A stretch of DNA of 64,000 nucleotides, taken from positions 3,534,001-3,598,000 of the forward strand of contig NVQB01000001.1 in the NCBI GenBank assembly GCA_002319075.1, in the 5' to 3' direction. Source of the DNA: Sphingobacteriaceae bacterium (GTDB taxonomy: Bacteria > Bacteroidota > Bacteroidia > B-17B0 > Aurantibacillaceae). Positions 26,954 through 35,664 of this stretch are shown here, one piece after another. The stretch's first letter is position 1. Every line of letters starts with the position of its first letter. The position numbers were made by a program, and so were the translations under genes. The notes beneath the pieces are model-generated. The model had not been told where the DNA came from and made no database searches. It saw only the letters and a program-made list of their open reading frames with translations.

Positions 26954-28501
26954 GTGTTAAGTAAAACAGTTGGTTTTATAAAATACCTTTTACCTGTTCT
27001 CCTGGTGGCAAGTTGCCAGCTGAAGAAGCTGTCTACTAATGAAAAAAAATTAGTAGAGGCAAATCATGCCATGAAAACCCCAGCGCATCTGTATTTATCA
27101 TGCGTCATTCAGAACGACCTGGACACCTGTTCTGCTGTTTTTAAAAAAAAGGCAAAATCGCCTTACGAAAAAAATGCAGTAGCCAACACACTTTTTTCTA
27201 TTGATCCGGATGTAGCCTACGAATACCATCGACAGGCTTATAAAAGCAAACCCAACGAATTGTATTTTATTCTTGAATATGCCATAGAAGAACATCGCCG
27301 CGGTAACTATGCGGAAGCGGCTGATCTTTACAAGCAATTTTCAGACGCTTTTCCCGAAAATTTCAGGGTGAAAGTGTGGTTGGCAGATTGTTATATGAAT
27401 ATTGGCAAGGTCGAAAAGTCCATTCAATATTGGGTGGAGGCCGATCATGCAAAACACCATATTGAAATTGAAACGGCTATTCATGAAATATATGGCGCGA
27501 AAAATCTTTATATCAAACGGAATTTTTACCGCAGCGAAATAAAAAAAGGCAATCTCAATTTCTTCTATGATTTGTTTTACCTGGATCTAAATTGGGAGTT
27601 TGATTGGTGGAATCAGGGGGTGGTCGATCAGGAATTTTTAAACGCAGACATTGCTTTGGCCAATGAAAAATTAGATAAAAAAAGTGAGATCTATAGTTTG
27701 ATCGAAGCATACGTGAAAATAAAAACTCCCGAAGGCACTAACACAATGAAATCGTTGAGTGATGTTAAGTCAGAACGTCCTCCTTTAGAGGAGACAGATA
27801 TTGTGAGTGATGTGTATAATAAAACGATGGCCGAAGTAGAAAAAGAAATTCAGGACATGATTAATGCCAGTATAGTAGAGGAAGATACCTTGGTAAAAAA
27901 TCAGAATGAAAGTCTGGACCAGCAACAGTATATTAAAAATATTCTTGTTACTTACAGTTTCGTAGTCGACGGAAAACCGCTCCCGCCTAATGGCAAAGTA
28001 GCTTCTGATTTCCTGGAGGTTTGTTTCACAAATTCTCTGCTTACAAAGTCAGACGTTTTTAGAATTCGCGGCGAAGAAATTCTTGAGAAATCGGAAGAGC
28101 TTCACGATGTAGAGTTTTTAAATCTCTATGCACACGTTATGCCGGTAGATCATCAAAAACTCGCAGAAACAGATAAGAAAGGCTGGAAGGAGTATAAAGA
28201 TGAACGTTTCGCCTGGACCTACCTCATGCTTGGTTTGCTAAATAGGAAACTAAACGTAGAAGAGTTGGATCAGGCTATAGTTGACTTCCCAAACTCTTCA
28301 CGTATTTATTTAATTAAAACTCAAAAAGCAAAATTGGATAAAAAACAAATGACAAACTATTTTACTGAGCTTATAAAAAAAGAATTTAGAACTCTGGATT
28401 CAGGCGTGGGATTGGGAGCTTCTTACTCACGTGGACATAGTTCTTATCCCTTAAAATTATATTTCGAATTACTCCGTAAAGAGTTGCGCACAAGCAAATA
28501 A
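26954..28501 (+). CDS. TPR-containing lipoprotein of unknown function
   Basis: A 515-residue protein starting at GTG (26954). The signal KYLLPVLLVASC suggests a lipoprotein anchored at Cys21. Residues 45-160 contain TPR-like helices (AVANTLFSIDPDVAYEYHRQAYKSKP, YAEAADLYKQFSDAFPENFRVKVWLADCYMNIGKVEKSIQYW), expected to bind proteins. The central and C-terminal parts (160-515) are helical and rich in Lys and Glu, with no motif I can name. Such lipoproteins often act as assembly factors or parts of envelope complexes, but nothing here fixes the partner. It lies 131 bp upstream of rnr and is probably transcribed separately. Confidence 0.75.
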   Translation: MLSKTVGFIKYLLPVLLVASCQLKKLSTNEKKLVEANHAMKTPAHLYLSCVIQNDLDTCSAVFKKKAKSPYEKNAVANTLFSIDPDVAYEYHRQAYKSKPNELYFILEYAIEEHRRGNYAEAADLYKQFSDAFPENFRVKVWLADCYMNIGKVEKSIQYWVEADHAKHHIEIETAIHEIYGAKNLYIKRNFYRSEIKKGNLNFFYDLFYLDLNWEFDWWNQGVVDQEFLNADIALANEKLDKKSEIYSLIEAYVKIKTPEGTNTMKSLSDVKSERPPLEETDIVSDVYNKTMAEVEKEIQDMINASIVEEDTLVKNQNESLDQQQYIKNILVTYSFVVDGKPLPPNGKVASDFLEVCFTNSLLTKSDVFRIRGEEILEKSEELHDVEFLNLYAHVMPVDHQKLAETDKKGWKEYKDERFAWTYLMLGLLNRKLNVEELDQAIVDFPNSSRIYLIKTQKAKLDKKQMTNYFTELIKKEFRTLDSGVGLGASYSRGHSSYPLKLYFELLRKELRTSK

Positions 28502-28632
28502 AGCGCACGGATGCCTGCTAAGTAGACGCATCAAGGCGCATTCTTACGAAAACACCTGACAATCATAAATTATTGTTAATAATAAGACAAGGAGTCTTGT
28601 GTTTTTTTAATTATGTTTAATTTTATATACAT

Positions 28633-30882
28633 ATGTCAAAAAACAAAAAACCACAACGTTATCTTTTTGAAGAGGTACTCGACTTCTTAAAACATAACGA
28701 CTCAAAAACATTTAATTACAAGCAGCTTGGCGCTGCAATGGAAATAAACAACGATCAGGAAAGGCTTCAGCTGATTGAAGCCCTTGAACTATTAAAGCAA
28801 CAAGGGTTTGTAATCGAAAAAGATAAAGGCAAGTACCAGATCAAAGAAACGAAACAATACGTTACGGGTACTATTGATTTTACCAGCCAGGGCACTGCCT
28901 TTGTTGTGTTTAATGAAAATGAAGCGGATATTTTTATTCCGGCCAAAAAATCGAAAGACGCTTTGCAGGGAGACCTTGTAAAAGTTTATCTTTTTCCAAA
29001 GCGCGGCAGTGGCCGCAGACGAGAAGGGGAAGTTGTGGAAGTAATTACACGGGCTAAAACAGAATTTGTTGGGACAATTAAAATCAATCCAAAATTTGCC
29101 TTTGTAGTACCTGACAGCCATAAAATTCACGTAGATTTTTTTATCCGCAGCAGCGATATTAACGGCGCACAGGACGGTCAGAAAGTTTTGATCAAATTAA
29201 AAGAATGGAAAGCGGGAGAGCAAAATCCTACGGGTTCTGTAACGGATGTGCTGGGTTTCCCGGGACAGCACAAAACAGAAATGAATGCCATCATGGCCGA
29301 ATATGGCTTACCGGATCATTTTCCGGATGCTGTAGAATACGATGCTAAAAAATTGCCGACCGAAATTACTGACGCAGAAATTGCAAAACGTCGCGATTTT
29401 CGTGGTATTCCAACATTTACCATAGATCCTGCTGATGCAAAAGATTTTGATGATGCTTTATCTATTCAACGTCTCGAAAACGGTTTTTGGGAAATAGGTG
29501 TTCACATTGCAGATGTAACCCATTATTTAAAAGTAGGAACCATTTTGGATAAGGAAGCAGTGAACCGTGCTACCAGTGTGTATTTGGTAGATCGGGTTAT
29601 TCCGATGTTACCGGAGGTACTGAGTAATTTTGTTTGCTCACTTCGCCCGCACGAAGAAAAATATACTTTTAGTGCTGTCTTTGAATTAGATGATGACGCA
29701 CAAATTCAAAGTCAATGGTTTGGTAAAACGGTCATCTATAGCGACCGTCGTTTTTCCTACGAAGAAGTTCAAACAATTATAGAAACTGGTGATGGTGATT
29801 ATAAAGATCAGATTTTAGTTTTAGATCGTCTCGCAAAAAAGTTAAGACACGAGCGTCAACGAAAAGGTTCTATCTTTTTTGACAAAGCAGAAGTGAAATT
29901 CAAATTGGATGACGAAGGCAATCCGATTGGCGTATTTTTTAAGACACAAAAAGATGCGCATAAACTCATTGAAGACTTTATGTTACTCGCGAATAAAAAA
30001 GTAGCAGAGTTTATTGGCGGTAAAGAAGAGACCAAAGGAAAATCTTCAGCTAAGAATAAGGGCAAAGAAGATGCTAAAGATGTGGCCGTTTATCGTGTGC
30101 ATGATATTCCAAGTGATGAGAAGATGCAGGAACTCAGCGGTTTTGCTGCACGGTTTGGTTATCAAATGGATTTGGGAAACAAACAAAAAGTGGCACAATC
30201 TATTAATAAATTATTGGTGGATGTAAAAAATAAAAAGGAACAAAGTATGATGGAACTTCTCGCTGTTAGAAGTATGCCGAAAGCGATTTACACGACAAAA
30301 AATGTGGGCCACTATGGTTTGGGATTCGATTTCTATACCCATTTCACTTCGCCAATTCGTCGTTATCCTGATGTTCTCGTACACCGCTTACTGGAAGCTC
30401 GCTTAAATGGTAAAATTTATTCCGGAAAAGATGAACTGGAGTTTCTAAGTAAACACAGCAGTGACATGGAACGCACAGCGGCGGAAGCGGAACGTGCTTC
30501 TATCAAATACAAACAGGTTGAGTTTATGAAAGATAGAGTAGGGGAGAGTTTTGACGCGGTCATAAGCGGTGTAACAGAATGGGGTATCTACGCAGAAGTT
30601 GTTGAAAATAAATGTGAAGGAATGATTCGGAGCCGCGATTTAAAAGGTGATCATTTTATGTTCGATCCTGATAATTACCGTTACATAGGAAAAAATACAA
30701 ATAAGATTTATGCTCTCGGAGATCCGGTAAAGATTGTAGTTGTGGAGGCAGATCTTATTAAAAAACAATTAACTTATGCTTTCGCTGATCAACAGGATAA
30801 AAAATCTTCCAATAGTTCTCGGGGTGCCGAAGAACAAAAAAAGACAAAATTCATAGATCATAAAAAAAGAAGAGGGAGATAA
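28633..30882 (+). CDS. rnr: Ribonuclease R (exoribonuclease II family)
   Basis: A 749-residue 3'-to-5' processive exoribonuclease that degrades structured RNA and takes part in rRNA quality control. Residues 1-70 hold the winged-helix N-terminus (KNKKPQRYLFEEVLDFLKHND). Two cold-shock OB folds follow (about 70-235). The RNB catalytic core is marked by IDPADAKDFDDALSI near residue 260, whose Asp residues bind Mg. The S1 domain lies at about 630-710 (VGESFDAVISGVTEWGIYAEVVENKCEGMI). The tail is basic (KKTKFIDHKKRRGR). Length and domain order are normal for RNase R. An esterase gene follows after a 1-bp gap, so they are cotranscribed. Confidence 0.96.
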   Translation: MSKNKKPQRYLFEEVLDFLKHNDSKTFNYKQLGAAMEINNDQERLQLIEALELLKQQGFVIEKDKGKYQIKETKQYVTGTIDFTSQGTAFVVFNENEADIFIPAKKSKDALQGDLVKVYLFPKRGSGRRREGEVVEVITRAKTEFVGTIKINPKFAFVVPDSHKIHVDFFIRSSDINGAQDGQKVLIKLKEWKAGEQNPTGSVTDVLGFPGQHKTEMNAIMAEYGLPDHFPDAVEYDAKKLPTEITDAEIAKRRDFRGIPTFTIDPADAKDFDDALSIQRLENGFWEIGVHIADVTHYLKVGTILDKEAVNRATSVYLVDRVIPMLPEVLSNFVCSLRPHEEKYTFSAVFELDDDAQIQSQWFGKTVIYSDRRFSYEEVQTIIETGDGDYKDQILVLDRLAKKLRHERQRKGSIFFDKAEVKFKLDDEGNPIGVFFKTQKDAHKLIEDFMLLANKKVAEFIGGKEETKGKSSAKNKGKEDAKDVAVYRVHDIPSDEKMQELSGFAARFGYQMDLGNKQKVAQSINKLLVDVKNKKEQSMMELLAVRSMPKAIYTTKNVGHYGLGFDFYTHFTSPIRRYPDVLVHRLLEARLNGKIYSGKDELEFLSKHSSDMERTAAEAERASIKYKQVEFMKDRVGESFDAVISGVTEWGIYAEVVENKCEGMIRSRDLKGDHFMFDPDNYRYIGKNTNKIYALGDPVKIVVVEADLIKKQLTYAFADQQDKKSSNSSRGAEEQKKTKFIDHKKRRGR

Positions 30883-30883
30883 T

Positions 30884-31633
30884 ATGAAGAGGATTTTAGT
30901 ATTGCTTTTGTGTGTTGTTTTTGCAGAGTCTGTGTTTTCACAAAAGGTAAATACAACGCTGACCTATTCTGTTCATCTTCCTTCTAAGAAAACCGCAAAA
31001 ACGCCGGTACTGATTTTATTACATGGCTATGGTAGCAATGAATCTGATCTTTTTGATCTGGCAAAAACCATGGATCCCAAATTTATCACGTTTTCATTGA
31101 GAGCGCCAAATGATTCGAAAGAGCAGGGCTATTGCTGGTATGAGTTGGACCGTTTTCCAAACGGAGATTTTAAATACGATTATAAACAAGCGGAAGTAAG
31201 TCGTGCGAAAATTTTATCCTTCATTAGCAATGCCTGTAGAGCCTACCAACTGGATAGCACCCAGGTTTTTCTCTTAGGTTTTAGCCAGGGAACAATTATG
31301 TCGTACGATATCGCCTTGCATAGTCCGCAAAAAATAAAGGGTATCGTAGCTTTGAGTGGAAGACTCATGGAAGAAAGTAAACTGCAGAAAACAAATTTAA
31401 TGCAATTGAAGAAAATAAAATTCTTTATAGGGCACGGAACATCAGACAATGTTATCAAACTAACAGAAGCTGAAAAGGCAAGCGCATTTCTTAAAGAGAA
31501 AGGAGTCAGTCAAATCATTTACAAAACATACGAGATGCCGCACTCCGTTTCTGGTAATGAATTAAATGACCTTCGCAGTTGGCTTACAAAAGCGCTATCT
31601 CCTGACGAGAAAAAAGCGGAAGTCAAAAAATAA
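30884..31633 (+). CDS. Exported alpha/beta hydrolase (phospholipase/carboxylesterase type)
   Basis: A 249-residue protein with a signal peptide (MKRILVLLLCVVFAESVFSQ). The core ILLHGYGSNESDLF is the oxyanion strand. GFSQGTIMSYDIALHSPQKIKGIVALSGR gives the nucleophile elbow GxSxG (Ser). FFIGHGTSDNVIKL carries the Asp, and the final His is in YEMPHSVS. This matches the esterase/phospholipase group related to carboxylesterase and dienelactone hydrolases. Substrate unknown; a secreted ester hydrolase is likely. It begins 1 bp after the rnr stop and is translationally linked to it. A MATE transporter with its own promoter follows. Confidence 0.9.
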   Translation: MKRILVLLLCVVFAESVFSQKVNTTLTYSVHLPSKKTAKTPVLILLHGYGSNESDLFDLAKTMDPKFITFSLRAPNDSKEQGYCWYELDRFPNGDFKYDYKQAEVSRAKILSFISNACRAYQLDSTQVFLLGFSQGTIMSYDIALHSPQKIKGIVALSGRLMEESKLQKTNLMQLKKIKFFIGHGTSDNVIKLTEAEKASAFLKEKGVSQIIYKTYEMPHSVSGNELNDLRSWLTKALSPDEKKAEVKK

Positions 31634-31689
31634 AATCTTCTCTCCAACCTTCCTTCATCAGCTGGTTTTTCGCTTCTTGCGAATTAAAC

Positions 31690-31697
31690 TATCTTTG
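31690..31697 (+). promoter_or_regulatory. -7 promoter box of the MATE gene
   Basis: TATCTTTG is an exact TAnnTTTG match 9 bp upstream of the MATE ATG, so the leader would be extremely short or absent. The TTG at 31677 is too close (10 bp), and the better-spaced region holds only TTTTCG, so the -33 element is weak. Confidence 0.5.
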
Positions 31698-31706
31698 CAA
31701 ACTTTT

Positions 31707-33050
31707 ATGGCCCCCGGCTTTTTTAAAAATACTCATACAAAAGACACCATTCACCTGGCATGGCCGCTTGTTATTACGCAGGTGGGGCAGATTATTACGG
31801 GCATAGTGGACAATATTTTCCTTGGACGTATTGGTCCGGCTGAACAGGCAGCTGGGTTTGTGGCCAACAATCTGTATGTGATGCTTCTTGTTTTTACTAT
31901 AGGGATGAGTTATGCAACAACTCCCTTAGTAAATGCGGCACATGAAAAGAATGATCTTGTGAAAAAAGCATCCCTGTTCAAGAATTCTTTGTTCTTGAAT
32001 TTGACCGTTGCTATGATGTGTTTTGTGGTATTATTTATGGCTTCGGGACTAGTGAATTATATGCAGCAACCGGCTGAAGTTATTAAGTTAGCAATTCCTT
32101 TTTTTGATGTTCTTATTTTTTCTATTCTTCCGGTCTCTTTATTTTTTGTTAGTAAACAATATTGCGAAGGCTTAAGCAATACACGAATGGCACTGATAAT
32201 AAGTGTTGCCGGAAATATTCTGAATATTATATTGAATTACATGCTCATTTACGGTAAGCTGGGAATGCCGCAAATGGGTTACATGGGCTCAGCCTGGGCC
32301 TCTTTTATAGCGCGGCTTTTTATGGGACTTTCTTTCCTGCTTTTAATTTTTCGTTCTCCTGTAACACGCGAATTGAACACGGTTTTTAAAACTGTCAGAG
32401 TGAATTGGAAAGAATTAAGAGAGCTCTGGAAAATTGGATTTAATTCGGCGATGCAATTTACTTTTGAAGTGGCTGCCTTTGCCATATCTGGACTCATGGC
32501 AGGAAGTTTTGGAAAGGAACAAATGGACGCTCACGGCATTTCTTTATCTATGGCTTCCTTCACTTATATGTTTGCTACAGGTGTTGCTTCAGCGGCCACT
32601 ATACGTGCAGGAGTGTTCAAAGCTCAAAACGATTGGATTGGAATTAAAACCGCCTCTTTCACAGCTATTAAATTGGTTCTAATAGTTATGGGAACTTTTG
32701 GAATTTTATTTCTGATTGGCCATAAATATCTGCCTTTAGCTTTTAGCATTGAACCGCAAATCATAGAATTAGCATCTACGTTATTAATTATTGCGGCCAT
32801 GTTTCAACTCTTCGATGGCATGCAGGTTACCATTATCGGTATTTTGCGCGGACTGGAAGATGTAAAAGTTCCAACCCTGATTACACTTATTGGTTATTGG
32901 GTAATTGCCTTGCCTCTTGCATATTTTCTTGCCTTTAAAATAAAACTTGAAACTATGGGCATTTGGATCGCTCTCTTGAGTTCTCTTGTCTTTGTAGCTG
33001 TCGCGCTCTATTGGAGGCTGACTCACCTGATCCGGAAAAATTTGAAATGA
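31707..33050 (+). CDS. MATE-family efflux transporter
   Basis: The ATG at 31707 (MAPGFFKNTHTKDTIHLAWP) is chosen; upstream codons to 31566 overlap the esterase gene and do not form a domain. The 447-residue product has about 12 transmembrane helices in two bundles, with MATE signatures AWPLVITQVGQIITGIVDN in helix 1 and LIGYWVIALPLAYFL in the second half. MATE proteins export cationic drugs or metabolites with Na+ or H+ across the inner membrane. Substrate is not predictable. It is convergent with recJ with only 5 bp between their stops. Confidence 0.93.
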   Translation: MAPGFFKNTHTKDTIHLAWPLVITQVGQIITGIVDNIFLGRIGPAEQAAGFVANNLYVMLLVFTIGMSYATTPLVNAAHEKNDLVKKASLFKNSLFLNLTVAMMCFVVLFMASGLVNYMQQPAEVIKLAIPFFDVLIFSILPVSLFFVSKQYCEGLSNTRMALIISVAGNILNIILNYMLIYGKLGMPQMGYMGSAWASFIARLFMGLSFLLLIFRSPVTRELNTVFKTVRVNWKELRELWKIGFNSAMQFTFEVAAFAISGLMAGSFGKEQMDAHGISLSMASFTYMFATGVASAATIRAGVFKAQNDWIGIKTASFTAIKLVLIVMGTFGILFLIGHKYLPLAFSIEPQIIELASTLLIIAAMFQLFDGMQVTIIGILRGLEDVKVPTLITLIGYWVIALPLAYFLAFKIKLETMGIWIALLSSLVFVAVALYWRLTHLIRKNLK

Positions 33051-33055
33051 AAATT

Positions 33056-34765
33056 TTATTGACTTACTCTTAAGTCTTCAATAACAAGTTGAATCGTAGT
33101 TGCACCTTTAAATTCATTTTCCTGTATTCTGAATATAATGTCCATTGGAGTTTTACGTTGAAAGAAATTTACATAATCTCCTTTATCAAAAGCCAATGCC
33201 TGGAAACGAATGTTAGGATTTGATTTTTGAAAAAGCTCCAGTTTTAAATGGTTATTTCCAAAAACCTGTCCCCAGCCGGTATCAAAAACAGATCGGGCGC
33301 AAAACAGGGGTGTCATGTTCTCCGGACCATGAGGCGCAAATTGTTTGAGTATCCTTAAAAGCTTATCGGTAATTTCATGTAGTTCCAATTCAATGTCCAC
33401 TTCAATTTTTGGAATTAACTGATCGGCTGTAATAGACGCCGAAACCACGGACTCAAATTTTGTTTTAAATGCTTCTACGTTTTCTTTTTTTAATGAAAGT
33501 CCTGCTGCAAATTTATGCCCTCCGAATTGCTCAAGCAGATCGCTGCATTTTTCGATAGCACTATAAACGTCATATTCTCTCACGCTTCTTGCGCTGCCAG
33601 TTACTTTTCCGTCGCTTTCAGTTAATATAATTGTAGGACGGTAATACTTTTCAATCAAGCGCGAAGCAACAATTCCAATCACACCTTTGTGCCAATGTTC
33701 GTTGAAAAGAACCGTAGTGCGTTTCGTAGCAGTCAACACATCGTTATCGAGTAATTCAAAAGCTTCCGTGGTTGTACCTAAATCGAGATCCCGTCGTTCT
33801 GTATTTGTATCATTTATCGCCGCTGCAAATTTATCAGCTTGCGCATCGTCTTCACAGGTAAGAAGCTCTACGGCTTTACTACCATGATCTATACGGCCTG
33901 CGGCATTTATTCTTGGGCCGAGTGTAAATACCAGCGTACTTATGTTTGCCGGATTTTTTTGCTGATTTATATTCAACAATGCTTTAATTCCCGGTCTTGG
34001 ATCAGAATTTATTTGTTCGAGTCCGAAATAGGCCATCACACGGTTTTCACCGGTTATTGGAACTATATCTGCTGCTATACTGGTAGCAACAAGGTCGAGG
34101 TAATTGTAACACTTTTCCTGCGGTAAATTATTTTTTTGTGAATAAGCTTGTATTAGCTTAAAGCCAATGCCTGCGCCACTGAGTTCTTTGTAAGGATACG
34201 GACAGTCGTTTTGCTTTTGGTCGAGTATCGCTACAGCCTTTGGCAAATCAGCTCCGGGAAGGTGATGATCACAAATAATAAAATCAATGTTTTTTTCATT
34301 CGCGTAATCTACCTTGTCAATGGCTTTTATACCACAGTCTAAAGCAATGATTAAACTAAAATTATTTGCCTCCGCAAAGTCAATGCTCTTAAAAGAAATT
34401 CCGTAACCCTCTTTGTAACGATCGGGAATGTAATAGGCAATGTTTTTTATGTGGTCTTTAAAAAAACTGTAAACTAAACTAACAGCTGTAGTGCCATCTA
34501 CATCATAATCACCAAAAATCAGAACTTTTTCATTTTTAGAAATCGCAAGATTAATACGATCAATGGCAATTGGCATCCCTTTCATTAAAAAAGGGTCATG
34601 CAATTGGTTAAGTTCAGGTCTGAAAAAAGTTTTGGCTTCTTCGTAATTCAAAACCTGGCGCAGCTTTAAAAGCCTCGCTACCACCCTGTCTACGTTTAAT
34701 TTTTCCTGAAGGTTATTTCCATCAGGAGAATCAGTAGTGGATCTTATTTTCCATTGTTTTTCCAA
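33056..34765 (-). CDS. recJ: Single-stranded-DNA-specific exonuclease RecJ
   Basis: A 569-residue 5'-to-3' ssDNA exonuclease in recombination and repair. It starts at TTG (34765); no better in-frame ATG exists, and the sequence (M)EKQWKIR is the typical RecJ opening. The DHH domain motifs are present: VLIFGDYDVDGTTAV, LIIALDCGIK (Asp) and FIICDHHLPG, with further conserved SLAADIV-like (ATSIAADIVPI) and GRINAAGRIDHGSKAVELL segments. The DHHA1 part has FNEHWHKGVIGIVASRL and QFGGHKFAAGLSL. The C-terminal OB fold ends the protein. Its start is 3 bp after the yebC stop, so the two genes are probably coupled. Confidence 0.95.
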   Translation of the reverse strand: MEKQWKIRSTTDSPDGNNLQEKLNVDRVVARLLKLRQVLNYEEAKTFFRPELNQLHDPFLMKGMPIAIDRINLAISKNEKVLIFGDYDVDGTTAVSLVYSFFKDHIKNIAYYIPDRYKEGYGISFKSIDFAEANNFSLIIALDCGIKAIDKVDYANEKNIDFIICDHHLPGADLPKAVAILDQKQNDCPYPYKELSGAGIGFKLIQAYSQKNNLPQEKCYNYLDLVATSIAADIVPITGENRVMAYFGLEQINSDPRPGIKALLNINQQKNPANISTLVFTLGPRINAAGRIDHGSKAVELLTCEDDAQADKFAAAINDTNTERRDLDLGTTTEAFELLDNDVLTATKRTTVLFNEHWHKGVIGIVASRLIEKYYRPTIILTESDGKVTGSARSVREYDVYSAIEKCSDLLEQFGGHKFAAGLSLKKENVEAFKTKFESVVSASITADQLIPKIEVDIELELHEITDKLLRILKQFAPHGPENMTPLFCARSVFDTGWGQVFGNNHLKLELFQKSNPNIRFQALAFDKGDYVNFFQRKTPMDIIFRIQENEFKGATTIQLVIEDLRVSQ

Positions 34766-34768
34766 AGT

Positions 34769-35482
34769 TTAAGCGATATTGTGATAAACAGCCTCAATAT
34801 CGTCGTCTTCTTCCATCTTTTCAATCATGGCCATTACTTCTGCTTCCTGCTCAGGACTTAATTCTTTGGTAGTGGTAGGAATGTATGTTTTACTGGTTTC
34901 AAGTACATTTATTTTCCGTTCTTCTAATGCAGATTGCATTTTTCCAAAATCAGTAAATTGTGTTTGAATAATAAATTGTTTATGCTCTTCATCTAAACCA
35001 ATATCTTCAAGACCAAAATCTATAAGTTCTAATTCCAAATCATCCTTATTTAATCCCGCAGCGTCAATTTTAAAGAGAACTACACGGTCAAACATAAAGC
35101 TTACAGATCCATTTGTTCCTAAAGCTCCGTTAGCGCGGTTAAAATAAAGTCGCACGCTGGCAACCGTGCGTGTAGGGTTATTGGTTGTGCATTCTACCAA
35201 CACAGGTACTCCATGCGGTGCATATCCTTCATAAATAATTTCTTCGTAGTTACCAGAGTCTTTTTCACTGGCTCGTTTAATAGCAGATTCTACATTCACT
35301 TTCGGCATATTAATAGCCTTGGCATTTTGCATGATCATACGCAAACGTGGGTTACCTTCCGGATGCGGACCACCCGCCTTCACTGCAATTACAATTTCAC
35401 GTCCTATTTTGGTAAAAGCTTTGGCCATTTTAGCGTAACGCTTAAACATGGTGGCTTTACGAGTCTGAAATATTCGTCCCAT
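34769..35482 (-). CDS. yebC: YebC/PmpR-family protein
   Basis: A 237-residue cytosolic protein of the YebC family, described variously as a DNA-binding regulator and, for some members, as a ribosome-associated factor that helps at proline stretches. The N-terminus MGRIFQTRKATMFKRYAKMAKAFTKIGREI, the segment NAKAINMPKVNVESAIKRASEKD and GYAPHGVPVLVECTTNNPTRT are characteristic; the family keeps three domains. The acidic C-terminal tail (EKMEEDDDIEAVYHNIA) is normal for the family. It heads a small operon with recJ and has its own -7 box at 35502-35509. The role here is inferred only from the family. Confidence 0.94.
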   Translation of the reverse strand: MGRIFQTRKATMFKRYAKMAKAFTKIGREIVIAVKAGGPHPEGNPRLRMIMQNAKAINMPKVNVESAIKRASEKDSGNYEEIIYEGYAPHGVPVLVECTTNNPTRTVASVRLYFNRANGALGTNGSVSFMFDRVVLFKIDAAGLNKDDLELELIDFGLEDIGLDEEHKQFIIQTQFTDFGKMQSALEERKINVLETSKTYIPTTTKELSPEQEAEVMAMIEKMEEDDDIEAVYHNIA

Positions 35483-35501
35483 TCTTTAAAAATTTGATTT
35501 A

Positions 35502-35509
35502 CAAAGATA
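35502..35509 (-). promoter_or_regulatory. -7 promoter box of yebC-recJ
   Basis: On the minus strand TATCTTTG matches TAnnTTTG exactly, 19 bp upstream of the yebC ATG. No clear TTG stands 17-20 bp further upstream. Confidence 0.5.
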
Positions 35510-35610
35510 ATTTTTTTAGCGTCTTTTCGCAGTGCTGTTCTTAAATTAAACCACAAATTTTAATTGGTTGGAAACCACGCTTTTCCCGCTGTTAATGGGA
35601 TTAAAGGATC

Positions 35611-35647
35611 AAAAAAAAGCCTGCCCGGTTTTACCAGGCAGGCTTTT
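35611..35647 (-). terminator. Terminator of the 1655-aa T9SS cargo gene
   Basis: AAAAGCCTGCC (35615-35625) pairs with GGCAGGCTTTT (35637-35647) with an inner GG/CC pair in the loop. A run of As on the left gives a U-tract in minus-strand RNA. It lies 17 bp after the cargo gene's stop codon. Confidence 0.9.
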
Positions 35648-35664
35648 CAAAAGGTTTAAGGTTC